Positions 1-8,113 of a stretch of 32,895 nucleotides of DNA are shown piece by piece. A model generated the notes under the pieces. It was not told the origin of the DNA. It made no database searches and was given only the letters and a program-made list of their open reading frames with translations. Location: NCBI GenBank assembly GCA_948467675.1, contig CAOKFI010000031.1, positions 1 to 32,895 on the forward strand. Reading direction: 5' to 3'. The position numbers and the translations under genes are program-made. This DNA is from an uncultured Porphyromonadaceae bacterium (GTDB lineage: Bacteria > Bacteroidota > Bacteroidia > Bacteroidales > Muribaculaceae). Each line of letters starts with the position of its first letter. The stretch's first letter is position 1.

Positions 1-54
1 TGCGACCACACGCCCCCCAGACGCGTACTCTAAACCGGGCTGAGCTACACCCCG
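1..54 (-). tRNA. tRNA-Pro(GGG), 5' part, cut by window edge
   Basis: Read on the minus strand, the acceptor 5' arm CGGGGTG begins at 54, followed by TA, a D arm beginning GCTC, and an anticodon stem CGCGT/GCGTG enclosing the loop CTGGGGG. With U33 preceding it, the anticodon is GGG, i.e. proline. The T arm and 3' acceptor lie beyond the left edge. A matching promoter sits directly upstream (72-102, minus). Confidence 0.9.
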
Positions 55-71
55 AATGGTTAAAAGCGCTG

Positions 72-102
72 CAAAGGTAATGCTCATTTTGCGGGTTTGC
101 AA
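72..102 (-). promoter_or_regulatory. promoter of tRNA-Pro
   Basis: On the minus strand TACCTTTG (72-79) matches the Bacteroidetes -7 box TAnnTTTG; a TTG (100-102) lies 20 nt upstream as the -33 element. Transcription would begin about 10-15 nt before the tRNA 5' end. Confidence 0.7.
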
Positions 103-183
103 GAGTTGTGCGATGTTTTTTGCATTTTTTTGCAATTTATCTCTGCTGATTCTTCTCGCGCGTACCCTATTGTATATTGAAAA

Positions 184-215
184 TTTGGTATCACGCGGTT
201 TTTGTCGTATCTTTG
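184..215 (+). promoter_or_regulatory. promoter of gyrB
   Basis: TTTG (184-187) and TATCTTTG (208-215) are separated by 20 nt, an excellent match to the Bacteroidetes primary sigma consensus. It predicts a 5' leader of about 75 nt before the gyrB ATG. The rest of the 241-nt gap between the tRNA and gyrB shows nothing else I can name. Confidence 0.75.
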
Positions 216-295
216 TTTGCCGTTTCAGGGGCTTTGCAGCCGAATGGGGACGGCGTGATACAATAAAAGATACATTGTAAATATAAGCGATAATT

Positions 296-2227
296 ATGTC
301 AGAAGAAAAAGAGGAATATAGCGCCAGTAATATTCAAGTGCTTGAAGGCTTGGAAGCTGTGCGCAAACGTCCTGCTATGTACATTGGCGATATCAGTGTC
401 AAGGGTCTTCACCATCTGGTGTATGAGGTGGTGGACAACTCGATCGACGAGGCTCTGGCCGGATATGCGTCGCATATAGACGTAACCATCAACAAGGATA
501 ATTCGATAACGGTTGTCGACGACGGCCGCGGCATACCGGTTGACATGCACGAGAAGGAGCACAAGAGCGCTCTCGAGGTCGTGCTTACGGTGCTGCATGC
601 CGGCGGTAAGTTCGACAAAGGATCATATAAGGTTTCGGGCGGTCTGCACGGCGTAGGCGTGTCGTGTGTGAATGCGCTCTCGACCTATCTTCGTGCCGAG
701 GTGTCGCGAGGAGGCAAGGTTTACATGCAGGAATATTCCTGTGGCAAGCCTACGAGCGAGCTCACGGTCATTGGCGAGACCGACCGTACCGGTACTTCGG
801 TCACATTCAAGCCCGACGGGTCGATATTCACTGTTACGGAATACGATTATAATACTCTGGCCAACCGTCTGCGTGATCTGGCTTTCCTCAATGCCGGCAT
901 AACGCTTACGCTTACCGACATGCGCGATATAGATGCCGAGGGCAATCCGCGCAGCGAGGTATTCTATTCGGCCAATGGCCTGCGTGAGTTCGTGGAGTAT
1001 ATCGACGCCAACAAGGAGTCGCTGATCAACGATGTGATCCATCTCAATACCGAGCGCCAGGGCATACCCGTGGAAGTGGCTCTGACCTACAACAACACGT
1101 TCAACGAGAATGTGTATTCGTTTGTCAACAACATCAATACGATCGAGGGAGGTACCCATCTGACAGGCTTCCGCCGCGGTCTGACCTCTACGCTGAAGAA
1201 ATATGCCGAGGACAGCAAGATGCTCGACAAGGTCAAGATAGAGATCTCGAGCGATGACTTCCGCGAAGGCCTTACAGCAGTAGTTTCCGTCAAGGTCATG
1301 GAGCCTCAGTTTGAGGGTCAGACCAAAACCAAACTCGGCAACAATGAGGTGATTGGCGCCGTACAGGCTGCCGTGAGCGAGGCTCTGCGCAATTATCTCG
1401 AGGAGAATCCCAAGCAGGCCAAGGTAATAGTCGAGAAAGTTATTGTGGCTGCTCAGGCCCGCCATGCTGCCTATAACGCCCGTGTGAAGATACAGCGCAA
1501 GTCGCCTCTGACAGGCGGCGGTCTGCCGGGCAAGCTGGCCGACTGCTCGTCGCGTACGGCCGAGGACTGCGAGCTGTTCCTTGTCGAGGGTGACTCTGCA
1601 GGCGGTACCGCCAAGCAGGGCCGCGACCGTACATTTCAGGCTATCCTGCCGCTGCGAGGCAAGATCCTCAATGTGGAGAAAGCCATGGATCACAAGATAT
1701 TCGAGAACCAGGAGATCACGAGCCTGTTCCGCGCCATGCGTGTGACTATCGGAACCGAGGATGATCCCAAGGCTGTGAACATATCGAAACTGGCTTATCA
1801 CAAGATCATAATCATGACAGATGCCGATGTCGACGGAAGTCATATCGCCACCTTGCTGATGACATTCTTCTTCCGCCGCATGCGTCCGATCATAGAGAAC
1901 GGCTATCTGTATCTGGCCACGCCTCCGCTCTACAAGTGTACACGTGGCAAGGTCGAGGAATATTGCTGGAACGACATGCAGGTACAGCAGTTTATCGACC
2001 GATACGGCCAGGGTGTGAAGGTGCAGCGCTACAAAGGTCTCGGCGAGATGAGCGCCGAAGAGCTGCGCGAGACCACCATGGATCCCAACGAGCGAATGCT
2101 CAAGCAAGTCAATATCAGCGATGCCGCCGAAGCCGACCGCATATTCTCTATGCTCATGGGTGAGGATGTGGCTCCGCGCCGCGACTTCATAGAGGCTAAC
2201 GCAAACTACGCCAATATCGACGCATAG
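296..2227 (+). CDS. gyrB: DNA gyrase subunit B
   Basis: ATP-dependent subunit of DNA gyrase, which with GyrA introduces negative supercoils into DNA. The 643-residue protein has the full family layout: a GHKL ATPase domain (VVDNSIDEAL around residues 45-54, DDGRGIP around 75-81, and GGLHGVGVSCVNALS), the transducer domain with the QTK loop (EGQTKTKLGN), the TOPRIM domain (EGDSAGGTAKQGRDR and the metal-binding DADVDGSH), and a C-terminal part with RYKGLGEMSAEEL. Length and the AKQGRDR / GRGIP context fit bacterial GyrB of the short, Bacteroidetes-type form rather than ParE. The ATG at 296 fits the promoter at 184-215. rnr follows in the same direction after 144 nt. Confidence 0.97.
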   Translation: MSEEKEEYSASNIQVLEGLEAVRKRPAMYIGDISVKGLHHLVYEVVDNSIDEALAGYASHIDVTINKDNSITVVDDGRGIPVDMHEKEHKSALEVVLTVLHAGGKFDKGSYKVSGGLHGVGVSCVNALSTYLRAEVSRGGKVYMQEYSCGKPTSELTVIGETDRTGTSVTFKPDGSIFTVTEYDYNTLANRLRDLAFLNAGITLTLTDMRDIDAEGNPRSEVFYSANGLREFVEYIDANKESLINDVIHLNTERQGIPVEVALTYNNTFNENVYSFVNNINTIEGGTHLTGFRRGLTSTLKKYAEDSKMLDKVKIEISSDDFREGLTAVVSVKVMEPQFEGQTKTKLGNNEVIGAVQAAVSEALRNYLEENPKQAKVIVEKVIVAAQARHAAYNARVKIQRKSPLTGGGLPGKLADCSSRTAEDCELFLVEGDSAGGTAKQGRDRTFQAILPLRGKILNVEKAMDHKIFENQEITSLFRAMRVTIGTEDDPKAVNISKLAYHKIIIMTDADVDGSHIATLLMTFFFRRMRPIIENGYLYLATPPLYKCTRGKVEEYCWNDMQVQQFIDRYGQGVKVQRYKGLGEMSAEELRETTMDPNERMLKQVNISDAAEADRIFSMLMGEDVAPRRDFIEANANYANIDA

Positions 2228-2251
2228 TCCGGACCGCGACTTACGATACAG

Positions 2252-2293
2252 CGAAGTGCATCGCTCCCTGCCCGGCAGTGACGGTGCACTTCG
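2252..2293 (+). other. inverted repeat between gyrB and rnr
   Basis: CGAAGTGCA (2252-2260) is the reverse complement of TGCACTTCG (2285-2293), giving a 9-bp stem with a 24-nt loop 25 nt after the gyrB stop. There is no T tract behind it, so it could be a weak terminator, an mRNA 3'-end stabiliser or a leader element of rnr. No TAnnTTTG promoter is visible between it and rnr, so rnr may be read through from gyrB. Confidence 0.4.
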
Positions 2294-2371
2294 TGCATAT
2301 AACAAACCGGCAGACGGCGGCGTTATACATTATAGACAACAGATTACTCACCTTCAACTATCAACAGCACT

Positions 2372-4624
2372 ATGGCACATAAAAAGGACTCCCGTCCAGC
2401 CAGACTCAATCAGGAGTTTTGTCGCAAAATCGGTGAATTTATAAATAACCAGAAGAACAATACGTTCAATTACAAGCAGGTGTCGGCAGCCATCGGTGCT
2501 ACCTCCGCCGTGCAGCAGCGTTCCGTGGCGTTTTATCTTGCAGAGCTCGCTTTCGACGGAGATCTGATCGAGACCTCTCCAGGTAAATACAAGGCGCCAA
2601 GCCGTGGCAATGTGACCACAGGAGTGTTCGTGCGCCGCAGCAACGGCAAAAACAGCGTCATCACCGATCCCGACGGCGAGTCGATATTCGTGGCAGAGCG
2701 CAAATCGATGCATGCCCTCAACGGCGACAAGGTGCGTGTCAACATAGCCGCCCGCCGCCGCGGAGCCGAGCCGGAGGCGGAGGTAGTGGAGATCATCGAG
2801 AAGAAAGATCAGGTATTTGTGGGCACTCTGCAGGTCGAAAAGCATTTCGGATATCTGCTTACTGACTCCAAATTCCTTGCCACCGACATATTCATACCAA
2901 AAGCGAAACTTAAAGGCGGTGTGACTGGCGACAAGGCTATAGTACGGATCACAGAATGGCCTGAAGACGCCAAGAATCCCAAAGGCGAGGTGGTCGATGT
3001 GCTCGGACGTACCGGCGAGAACAATGCCGAGATCCATGCGATACTGGCGGAGTTCGGACTGCCGTACCACTATCCAGAGGCTGTCGAGAAGGCTGCCAAC
3101 CGGATCAAGGCCGGTATCACGCCTGAAGTGATAGCCGCACGCGAGGATATGCGCCCGGTGATTACGTTTACCATCGATCCGAAGGATGCCAAGGATTTCG
3201 ACGACGCGATCTCCATACGCCGTCTGTCGAACGGCAATCTCGAGATCGGTGTGCATATAGCCGATGTGACCCATTATGTGACTCCCGATACCATCATAGA
3301 CCGCGAGGCGCAGAAGCGTGCCACGTCGGTGTATCTCGTGGACAGGGTCGTGCCTATGTTGCCGGAACATCTGTGCAACGGTATCTGCTCGCTTCGTCCC
3401 GATGAGGAGAAACTGGCGTTTTCCTGCATATTCGAGATGAACGATGACGGCAAGGTGCTGAAACACCGTATCTGCCGCACTGTGATATGCAGCAACCGCC
3501 GCTTCACCTACGAGGAGGCGCAGGATGTGATCGAGACCGGTAAGGGCGATTTTGCCGATGAGATCCTGACACTCGACCGTATGGCCAAGATACTGCGCAA
3601 GCAGCGCTATGACAACGGCTCAATAGAGTTCGGCCGCGCAGAAGTGAAGTTCGACATTGACGAGCAGGGCCATCCTACGGGAGTATATTTCAAGGAGTCG
3701 AAGGATGCCAACAAGCTCGTGGAGGAATTCATGCTTCTGGCCAACAAGACCGTAGCTGCCGAGATAGGGCGTCCGGTGGGCAAGAAGAAGCCTAAAGCGT
3801 TCGTGTATCGTATCCATGATCAGCCCGATGCCACCAAGCTCGCCGATCTGGCCACGCTTGCCAAGACGTTCGGACATAAGATCAAGACCAAAGGATCGCC
3901 ATGCGATATCAACAAGTCGATAAACCGGATGCTCGCCGATATCAAGGGGCGTGCCGAGGAGAATCTGCTTGCGGTTCTGGCGGTGCGTTCTATGGCCAAG
4001 GCTGTGTATTCTACGGAGAATATAGGTCATTACGGACTGGGATTCGACTACTACACGCACTTCACGTCGCCTATACGCCGCTATCCCGACATGATGGTAC
4101 ACCGTCTGCTTGCCAAGTATCTCGACGGCGGCCGCAGTGTGAATGTGGACAAACTCGAGGCTCAGTGCAAGCACTCGAGCGATATGGAGCAGCTTGCGGC
4201 CAGTGCCGAGCGCTCGTCGATCAAATACAAGCAGGTGGAATACATGCAGGATCATCTGGGCGATGTGTTCGACGGTGTGATCTCAGGCGTTACCGAATGG
4301 GGGCTGTATGTCGAGATCGAGGAGAATCTTTGCGAGGGTCTGGTGCCTGTAAGGGATCTGGCCGATGACTACTACGATTTCGACGAGCGCAACTATTCGC
4401 TCGTCGGGCGCCGCAATAATGTGCGCTACCGTCTCGGCGACAAGGTGAAAGTGCAGGTGGCGCGTACCGACATAGACAAGCGTCAGCTCGACTTCGTTCT
4501 GTTCGACAACCGCCAGACCAAAACCCCGGCATCGGTGGCTCAGGCGCTTCACGACACGCCCTCGAAACGAGGCAATACACAAAAGAAAAGCGGTAAGCGC
4601 AAATCCTCCGCACGGAAGAAATGA
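2372..4624 (+). CDS. rnr: ribonuclease R (RNase II/RNB family exoribonuclease)
   Basis: Processive 3'-to-5' exoribonuclease that degrades structured RNA and takes part in rRNA and mRNA turnover and tmRNA-linked quality control. The 750-residue protein carries a winged-helix-like N terminus (about 10-75), a cold-shock/OB region (about 80-230) and the RNB catalytic domain, with the aspartate-rich FTIDPKDAKDFDDAIS motif near residue 265 and THFTSPIRRYPDMMVHR near 565. A C-terminal S1 domain (GVISGVTEWGLYVEIEE onward) and a short Lys/Arg-rich tail follow, as in RNase R and unlike RNase II. The ATG at 2372 lies in an upstream stretch without a clear Shine-Dalgarno, typical for this phylum. It is followed by a strong terminator. 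Confidence 0.95.
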   Translation: MAHKKDSRPARLNQEFCRKIGEFINNQKNNTFNYKQVSAAIGATSAVQQRSVAFYLAELAFDGDLIETSPGKYKAPSRGNVTTGVFVRRSNGKNSVITDPDGESIFVAERKSMHALNGDKVRVNIAARRRGAEPEAEVVEIIEKKDQVFVGTLQVEKHFGYLLTDSKFLATDIFIPKAKLKGGVTGDKAIVRITEWPEDAKNPKGEVVDVLGRTGENNAEIHAILAEFGLPYHYPEAVEKAANRIKAGITPEVIAAREDMRPVITFTIDPKDAKDFDDAISIRRLSNGNLEIGVHIADVTHYVTPDTIIDREAQKRATSVYLVDRVVPMLPEHLCNGICSLRPDEEKLAFSCIFEMNDDGKVLKHRICRTVICSNRRFTYEEAQDVIETGKGDFADEILTLDRMAKILRKQRYDNGSIEFGRAEVKFDIDEQGHPTGVYFKESKDANKLVEEFMLLANKTVAAEIGRPVGKKKPKAFVYRIHDQPDATKLADLATLAKTFGHKIKTKGSPCDINKSINRMLADIKGRAEENLLAVLAVRSMAKAVYSTENIGHYGLGFDYYTHFTSPIRRYPDMMVHRLLAKYLDGGRSVNVDKLEAQCKHSSDMEQLAASAERSSIKYKQVEYMQDHLGDVFDGVISGVTEWGLYVEIEENLCEGLVPVRDLADDYYDFDERNYSLVGRRNNVRYRLGDKVKVQVARTDIDKRQLDFVLFDNRQTKTPASVAQALHDTPSKRGNTQKKSGKRKSSARKK

Positions 4625-4660
4625 TTGTTAGCTATTAGTCAGGGATTAGGCCTTATATGC

Positions 4661-4713
4661 GACCGGGGGTTACACTCATGTGCAACCCCCGGTCTTATTG
4701 TATTATATTTTTT
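4661..4713. terminator. intrinsic terminator, rnr / 162-aa gene convergence
   Basis: An 11-bp perfect stem GACCGGGGGTT (4661-4671) / AACCCCCGGTC (4684-4694), extendable in the loop after one mismatch, is followed on the plus strand by a T-rich run up to about 4713. It lies between the convergent rnr gene and the leftward gene ending at 4725, so it can serve rnr and probably both. Confidence 0.8.
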
Positions 4714-4724
4714 AAGTGCGGCTG

Positions 4725-5213
4725 TTATATTTCCGGAGTTGCGAGTGCGCTCTCTATGCGGTGGGTCACATCGTAGGGTGTGGACTGTTTGCGTGGAGGT
4801 GTGCTGAGCCGGTAGTGGAATGATCGCTGCCGGTCCCATGACGAGACGGAGAGCATGCGTGTCCCGCGGGGAGGTATGGAGCATGCTATGGTGTGGGTGG
4901 CCTGATGGAGCTGCCGTCCCTGCATGTCGGTATAAGTGAATGTGACGGTCAGTTCGGTGAGTGTACGTCCGGTGTTGTTGACTACGAAAAAGGTTTCTTT
5001 GGATGCTGTGGCCGGTTTGTCGTAACCTGCTATTTCGATATTTTGTGTCTCTGAATGAAGAGTGTCGGGAGCAACCGTAGTTTCGGATGTGGAGATAGTC
5101 GCTGTAGGTACAGCTTTGAGCCGTCCGCGTGAAGTCGACTGCCGGCGAGGCTCGGCTAAGGCTGCCACGGTGAGCAGCAGGCATGCTGATATGGCGATTG
5201 TTGCTCTGGTCAT
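4725..5213 (-). CDS. small secreted protein of unknown function
   Basis: A 162-residue protein with a signal peptide (MTRATIAISACLLLTVAALA, cleavage near residue 20). A low-complexity Ser/Thr/Arg stretch follows, then a probable beta-sandwich segment around residues 65-130 containing FFVVNNTGRTLTELTVTFTYTD. That pattern resembles the FxLyD-like or cell-adhesion-like modules in which strands alternate around 'NNTG..L..L.V...Y.D'; the resemblance is by eye only. It is the last gene of a leftward run and its start codon overlaps the stop of the preceding gene (ATGA-type, 4 nt), so the two are probably co-translated. The product most likely acts in the periplasm or at the outer surface. I do not recognise a specific family. 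Confidence 0.7.
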   Translation of the reverse strand: MTRATIAISACLLLTVAALAEPRRQSTSRGRLKAVPTATISTSETTVAPDTLHSETQNIEIAGYDKPATASKETFFVVNNTGRTLTELTVTFTYTDMQGRQLHQATHTIACSIPPRGTRMLSVSSWDRQRSFHYRLSTPPRKQSTPYDVTHRIESALATPEI

Positions 5214-5827
5214 AGGTATCGCGGGTTGACTGGCGCAGCGTCGGATACAGGAAACAGGCGTATGGCGCCGTCCATGTCGCGCGGACGGTCGCTGCCGGTG
5301 GCTATGCTTACACGGAACAGGTATGGGATGAGTCTGCGCAGGTCTATGCGCAGGTCGGAGCGGTGGCGTATGAAAGCCAGACGGCTTTCTGTGTCGTGCA
5401 GTTCGAGCGTGAACCTGCGTTTACGGTGCAATATACCGTTGTCGTCGACCGATGCGTATATTGCGGCATCGTAACGTCCGGATTTGGCCGACTGAGTGGC
5501 GTAGCCCATGATGGTGCCGGGGCGGATGCGGCGGCATGGCGACTGGATTAGTACTATGCGGTAGCCGGAAACCAGAGTCTGTCCGGATGTATAGGGCTGT
5601 GACTGCTCGATGGCTATTACCGCGCCGTCGCCGGTCATCTGCCAGATCCCCTCGATAGGGTGTAGGGCTGATCCGGAAAGGCGGATCTCGACGGAATCGC
5701 GGTTTGTGTATCCGGTCTCGATTGTGGCGCGATCAGGCAGCATGTCGCGCGGCGTGGTGGCCGGAACCGGTATGGCCGGCAGCCATGCCAGAACCGCAAG
5801 ATATACGCGGACACGGTAGCCGCCCAT
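5210..5827 (-). CDS. secreted hypothetical protein
   Basis: A 205-residue protein with a hydrophobic N terminus (VYLAVLAWLPAIPVPA, probable signal peptide). The mature part alternates short polar and hydrophobic strands, with GIWQMTGDGAVIAIEQ and SGYRIVLIQSP near the middle; 'G.W...DGA.IAI' looks like a lipocalin- or DUF-type beta-rich protein, but I cannot name the family. It starts 4 nt after the stop of the DUF3078 gene and overlaps the next gene by 4 nt, so it sits in a tight operon with two other exported proteins. A role in the cell envelope is inference from the signal peptide and neighbours. Confidence 0.7.
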   Translation of the reverse strand: MGGYRVRVYLAVLAWLPAIPVPATTPRDMLPDRATIETGYTNRDSVEIRLSGSALHPIEGIWQMTGDGAVIAIEQSQPYTSGQTLVSGYRIVLIQSPCRRIRPGTIMGYATQSAKSGRYDAAIYASVDDNGILHRKRRFTLELHDTESRLAFIRHRSDLRIDLRRLIPYLFRVSIATGSDRPRDMDGAIRLFPVSDAAPVNPRYL

Positions 5828-5831
5828 GGTA

Positions 5832-7274
5832 TCAGATGGTCTTGAACGTATAGTTGAATCCTAAGCTAAGTATCTCCTTGACCTGCCAGTGGTGCCACTG
5901 GGTGTCGGGCATGGATAGGGTGGATGAGTCGTAGCGCACATGTACGTACAGCATCGTGGAGAGAAACTTGTTGATGGAGAAATTGAATGTGTTCTCCCAG
6001 TCGCCCTGCGAGTATGAATAGTCGGTGAAGAAGAACATCCGCGAGCTATAGGAGATATTATAGGTTATCTGCCAGCTGAACTTAAGTTCGGCGCTCGAAC
6101 CGATCGAGCTGATCGACTTTTTCCCCTCGTCGATGCCGAAGGCTGTGGGGTTCATATTGGGATTGATGCATGACTTGACGTTGTATGACAGCGGCGAGAT
6201 CGATGCGTTGAACGATGTCTTGCGTTTAGGGTCGGAGATGTTGTAGGTCATACCGACACCGAGGTTGAGCTCGCCCGGCGACAGGATTGCAGCGGCGAGA
6301 TCGTTGGTGTTCTTGCGGTAGTTGTTGAGCAGCTGGGTCTTGAACACGGCCGATACCGAGTAGTACCAGTGGTTGAATGCCTTCAGGCCGAAATTGCTGA
6401 TGACCTGGAATATGTCGTCGCTGATGCTGTAGTTGCGCAGTTCGTCGTCTGGAGCGTTGTTTATGCCGAGTTTGTATTGCACGTTGGTCTCGAACATGAG
6501 ATTGGGATGGAACGCCTGGTTCAGTTTTATGTTATAGGCGAGGTTGGCGAGCATGTTGAGGTTGTTGTTGCCACCCTGATACCAGTTAGGCGATACGTAT
6601 GCCTGCGAGAACTGGAGAGCTCCGTTGAATGTATGCATCCAGTGTTTGCGTTTCAGCTCGACCGATGCGTCGGGGCCTGCCGTAAGGTCTTTGTTGACGG
6701 TGATTTCTTCGAGTACGAGAATGTTTTTCTGCGGATCGACCGTGGCGCGGTATTCCTTGGGCGGTTCGGGGAGCATGCTCTCGTTGTAACGCACAAGACG
6801 CGGGTGGTTGATGACGTAGTTCTGTTTCAGCTGTTTGACGAACAGCGCGCGGCTGTTCTCACGGTTGATCCAGTCGAGTGCGGCATTGTCTACAGCCGGT
6901 GCGCTCTGATGTATGCCGAGTGTGTCGATGAGCTCGAATCTTGTGTACACGACCGGGCCGAAGAACGATTCCGGCAGTGGCATGGGTTTGTACGATACGC
7001 TGTCGAGCCATACGGGATCGGCTGTCTCGACGGCATATACCAGTTCTTCCGGTGTCATGATCCGCGGTCCTTCTGGTTCGGGTTCGTCGATGACCGGATC
7101 GTCAAAAAGCAGACTGTCGGGATACTGGACGTTGTCGGCTACAATCGAGTCGGCGGCCAGTTCGTTGAAATCTTCGACGAACAGCAGATCCTGGGCGGCG
7201 GTATAGGGCGTGTCGATACATACGGTCAGAGCCGCTAACATCATGACCGGAAAAAATCGGCTTACTCGTTTCAT
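5832..7274 (-). CDS. DUF3078 outer-membrane beta-barrel-like protein
   Basis: A 480-residue exported protein. The ATG at 7274 gives a signal peptide (RFFPVMMLAALTVCI... ending in TAAQ); longer upstream readings have no signal peptide and would start inside menG. Residues about 25-215 are an acidic, proline-rich region of unknown role. From about 215 the sequence matches the DUF3078 family: QAYVSPNWYQGGNNNLNMLA, repeated amphipathic strands, WENTFNFSINKFLSTMLYVHVRYD, and a terminal strand ending in FNYTFKTI with an aromatic near the end, as in outer-membrane barrels. Function is not established; DUF3078 proteins are Bacteroidetes envelope proteins. The long N-terminal extension makes it larger than the usual roughly 300-residue members. 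It has its own candidate promoter at 7318-7325. Confidence 0.85.
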   Translation of the reverse strand: MKRVSRFFPVMMLAALTVCIDTPYTAAQDLLFVEDFNELAADSIVADNVQYPDSLLFDDPVIDEPEPEGPRIMTPEELVYAVETADPVWLDSVSYKPMPLPESFFGPVVYTRFELIDTLGIHQSAPAVDNAALDWINRENSRALFVKQLKQNYVINHPRLVRYNESMLPEPPKEYRATVDPQKNILVLEEITVNKDLTAGPDASVELKRKHWMHTFNGALQFSQAYVSPNWYQGGNNNLNMLANLAYNIKLNQAFHPNLMFETNVQYKLGINNAPDDELRNYSISDDIFQVISNFGLKAFNHWYYSVSAVFKTQLLNNYRKNTNDLAAAILSPGELNLGVGMTYNISDPKRKTSFNASISPLSYNVKSCINPNMNPTAFGIDEGKKSISSIGSSAELKFSWQITYNISYSSRMFFFTDYSYSQGDWENTFNFSINKFLSTMLYVHVRYDSSTLSMPDTQWHHWQVKEILSLGFNYTFKTI

Positions 7275-7276
7275 CG

Positions 7277-7320
7277 TTGCAAATGTGTATAAGTGTGCAA
7301 ATTTAACTTCACATTTGCAA
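7277..7320. promoter_or_regulatory. 11-bp inverted repeat in the DUF3078 gene leader
   Basis: TTGCAAATGTG (7277-7287) and CACATTTGCAA (7310-7320) are perfect inverted copies separated by 22 nt. The right copy overlaps the -7 box and the left copy ends three bases before the start codon. It could be a regulator-binding site or a leader hairpin that hides the translation start. Confidence 0.5.
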
Positions 7321-7325
7321 AGATA
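7318..7325 (-). promoter_or_regulatory. candidate -7 box for the DUF3078 gene
   Basis: On the minus strand TATCTTTG (7318-7325) fits TAnnTTTG, about 44 nt before the start codon. The -33 element is imperfect (TTTC-like near 7345-7349). A second TAnnTTTG match, TAAATTTG, lies at 7298-7305 but has no good -33 partner. Confidence 0.55.
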
Positions 7326-7360
7326 GCTAAATAATATGAAATTGAGAAACGATCGCTGCC

Positions 7361-8104
7361 TCAGGATGGTTTGTGTCCGATATAGATCGTGCATGTGCCG
7401 AATGTGAGCGGACGGCACATGCAGCCGGTGAGCCCTGCCTCGCGCATGAGCCGTAGCATATTGTCGCCTTGCGGCACTGCCGCTATGCTTTCGGGCAGAT
7501 AGCTGTAGGCGCGCCGGTCTTTCGATACCATGCGGCCTATGGCCGGAATGATGCATCTGGTGTAGAACCTGTACAGCGGTCTGACGAGAGGTGAGGTCGG
7601 TGTGGAGAGCTCTATGACGCAGACTGTGCCTCCCGGACGTAGAACTCGGGTCATCTCACGGTATCCGCGGTCGAGATGCTCGAAATTACGCACGCCGTAT
7701 GCCACTGTCACGCAGTCGAAAGAATTGTCGGCCATTGGCAGCGACAGGCAGTCGCCTGTTGTCAGAGATATTGATCCGTCGAGTCCGGCCTGTGTCACTT
7801 TGCGCCGCCCTACGGCGACCATCTGTTCGGACAGGTCTATGCCGGTGACCATGCATGGCGCGAGATCCCTGGCCATGCGTATGGCCAGATCGGCAGTTCC
7901 GGTGGCGACATCGAGTATCGATGAGTGGGGGCATTTCCGTAACATCCTTACGGCTTTGGCGCGCCATAACCTGTCGATACCGAAGGTCATGGCGCGGTTC
8001 ATAAAGTCGTAGGCGGGTGCTATGGAGTCGAACATCTCCTCGACTTGTTCCGTCTTGGGGCGCTCGTGGTCGTACGGTGTGATCCGTTCGGCTTCTACTT
8101 CCAC
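7361..8104 (-). CDS. menG: demethylmenaquinone methyltransferase (UbiE/MenG family)
   Basis: Transfers a methyl group from S-adenosylmethionine to demethylmenaquinone, the last step of menaquinone (vitamin K2) synthesis; cytoplasmic, acting at the inner membrane. The 247-residue protein begins with the family-typical VEEMFDSIAPAYDFMNRAMTFGIDRLWR (about 21-48), followed by the SAM-binding loop LDVATGTADLA (about 64-74), GIDLSEQMVAVGRRK, and the C-terminal VTVAYGVRNFEHLDRGYREM...VIELSTP region. Menaquinone rather than ubiquinone is expected because Bacteroidales use menaquinone only. It lies 9 nt after purC and probably shares its transcript with phoH and purC. Confidence 0.93.
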   Translation of the reverse strand: MEVEAERITPYDHERPKTEQVEEMFDSIAPAYDFMNRAMTFGIDRLWRAKAVRMLRKCPHSSILDVATGTADLAIRMARDLAPCMVTGIDLSEQMVAVGRRKVTQAGLDGSISLTTGDCLSLPMADNSFDCVTVAYGVRNFEHLDRGYREMTRVLRPGGTVCVIELSTPTSPLVRPLYRFYTRCIIPAIGRMVSKDRRAYSYLPESIAAVPQGDNMLRLMREAGLTGCMCRPLTFGTCTIYIGHKPS

Positions 8105-8113
8105 AGTAATTTA

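Noticed and set aside
56-280. Short open frame between tRNA-Pro and gyrB
   Set aside because: It overlaps both promoters in that gap and looks like chance; composition is that of noncoding DNA.
623-2305. Long open reading frame opposite gyrB (560 codons, minus strand)
   Set aside because: It is a mirror of the codon bias of gyrB; no recognisable motif, and gyrB has full family support.
2354-3466. Long open reading frame opposite rnr (370 codons, minus strand)
   Set aside because: Shadow of rnr; low-complexity His/Arg/Leu composition and no family motif.
7275-7556. N-terminal extension of the DUF3078 protein into menG
   Set aside because: Would remove the signal peptide from the N terminus and overlap menG by about 200 nt.
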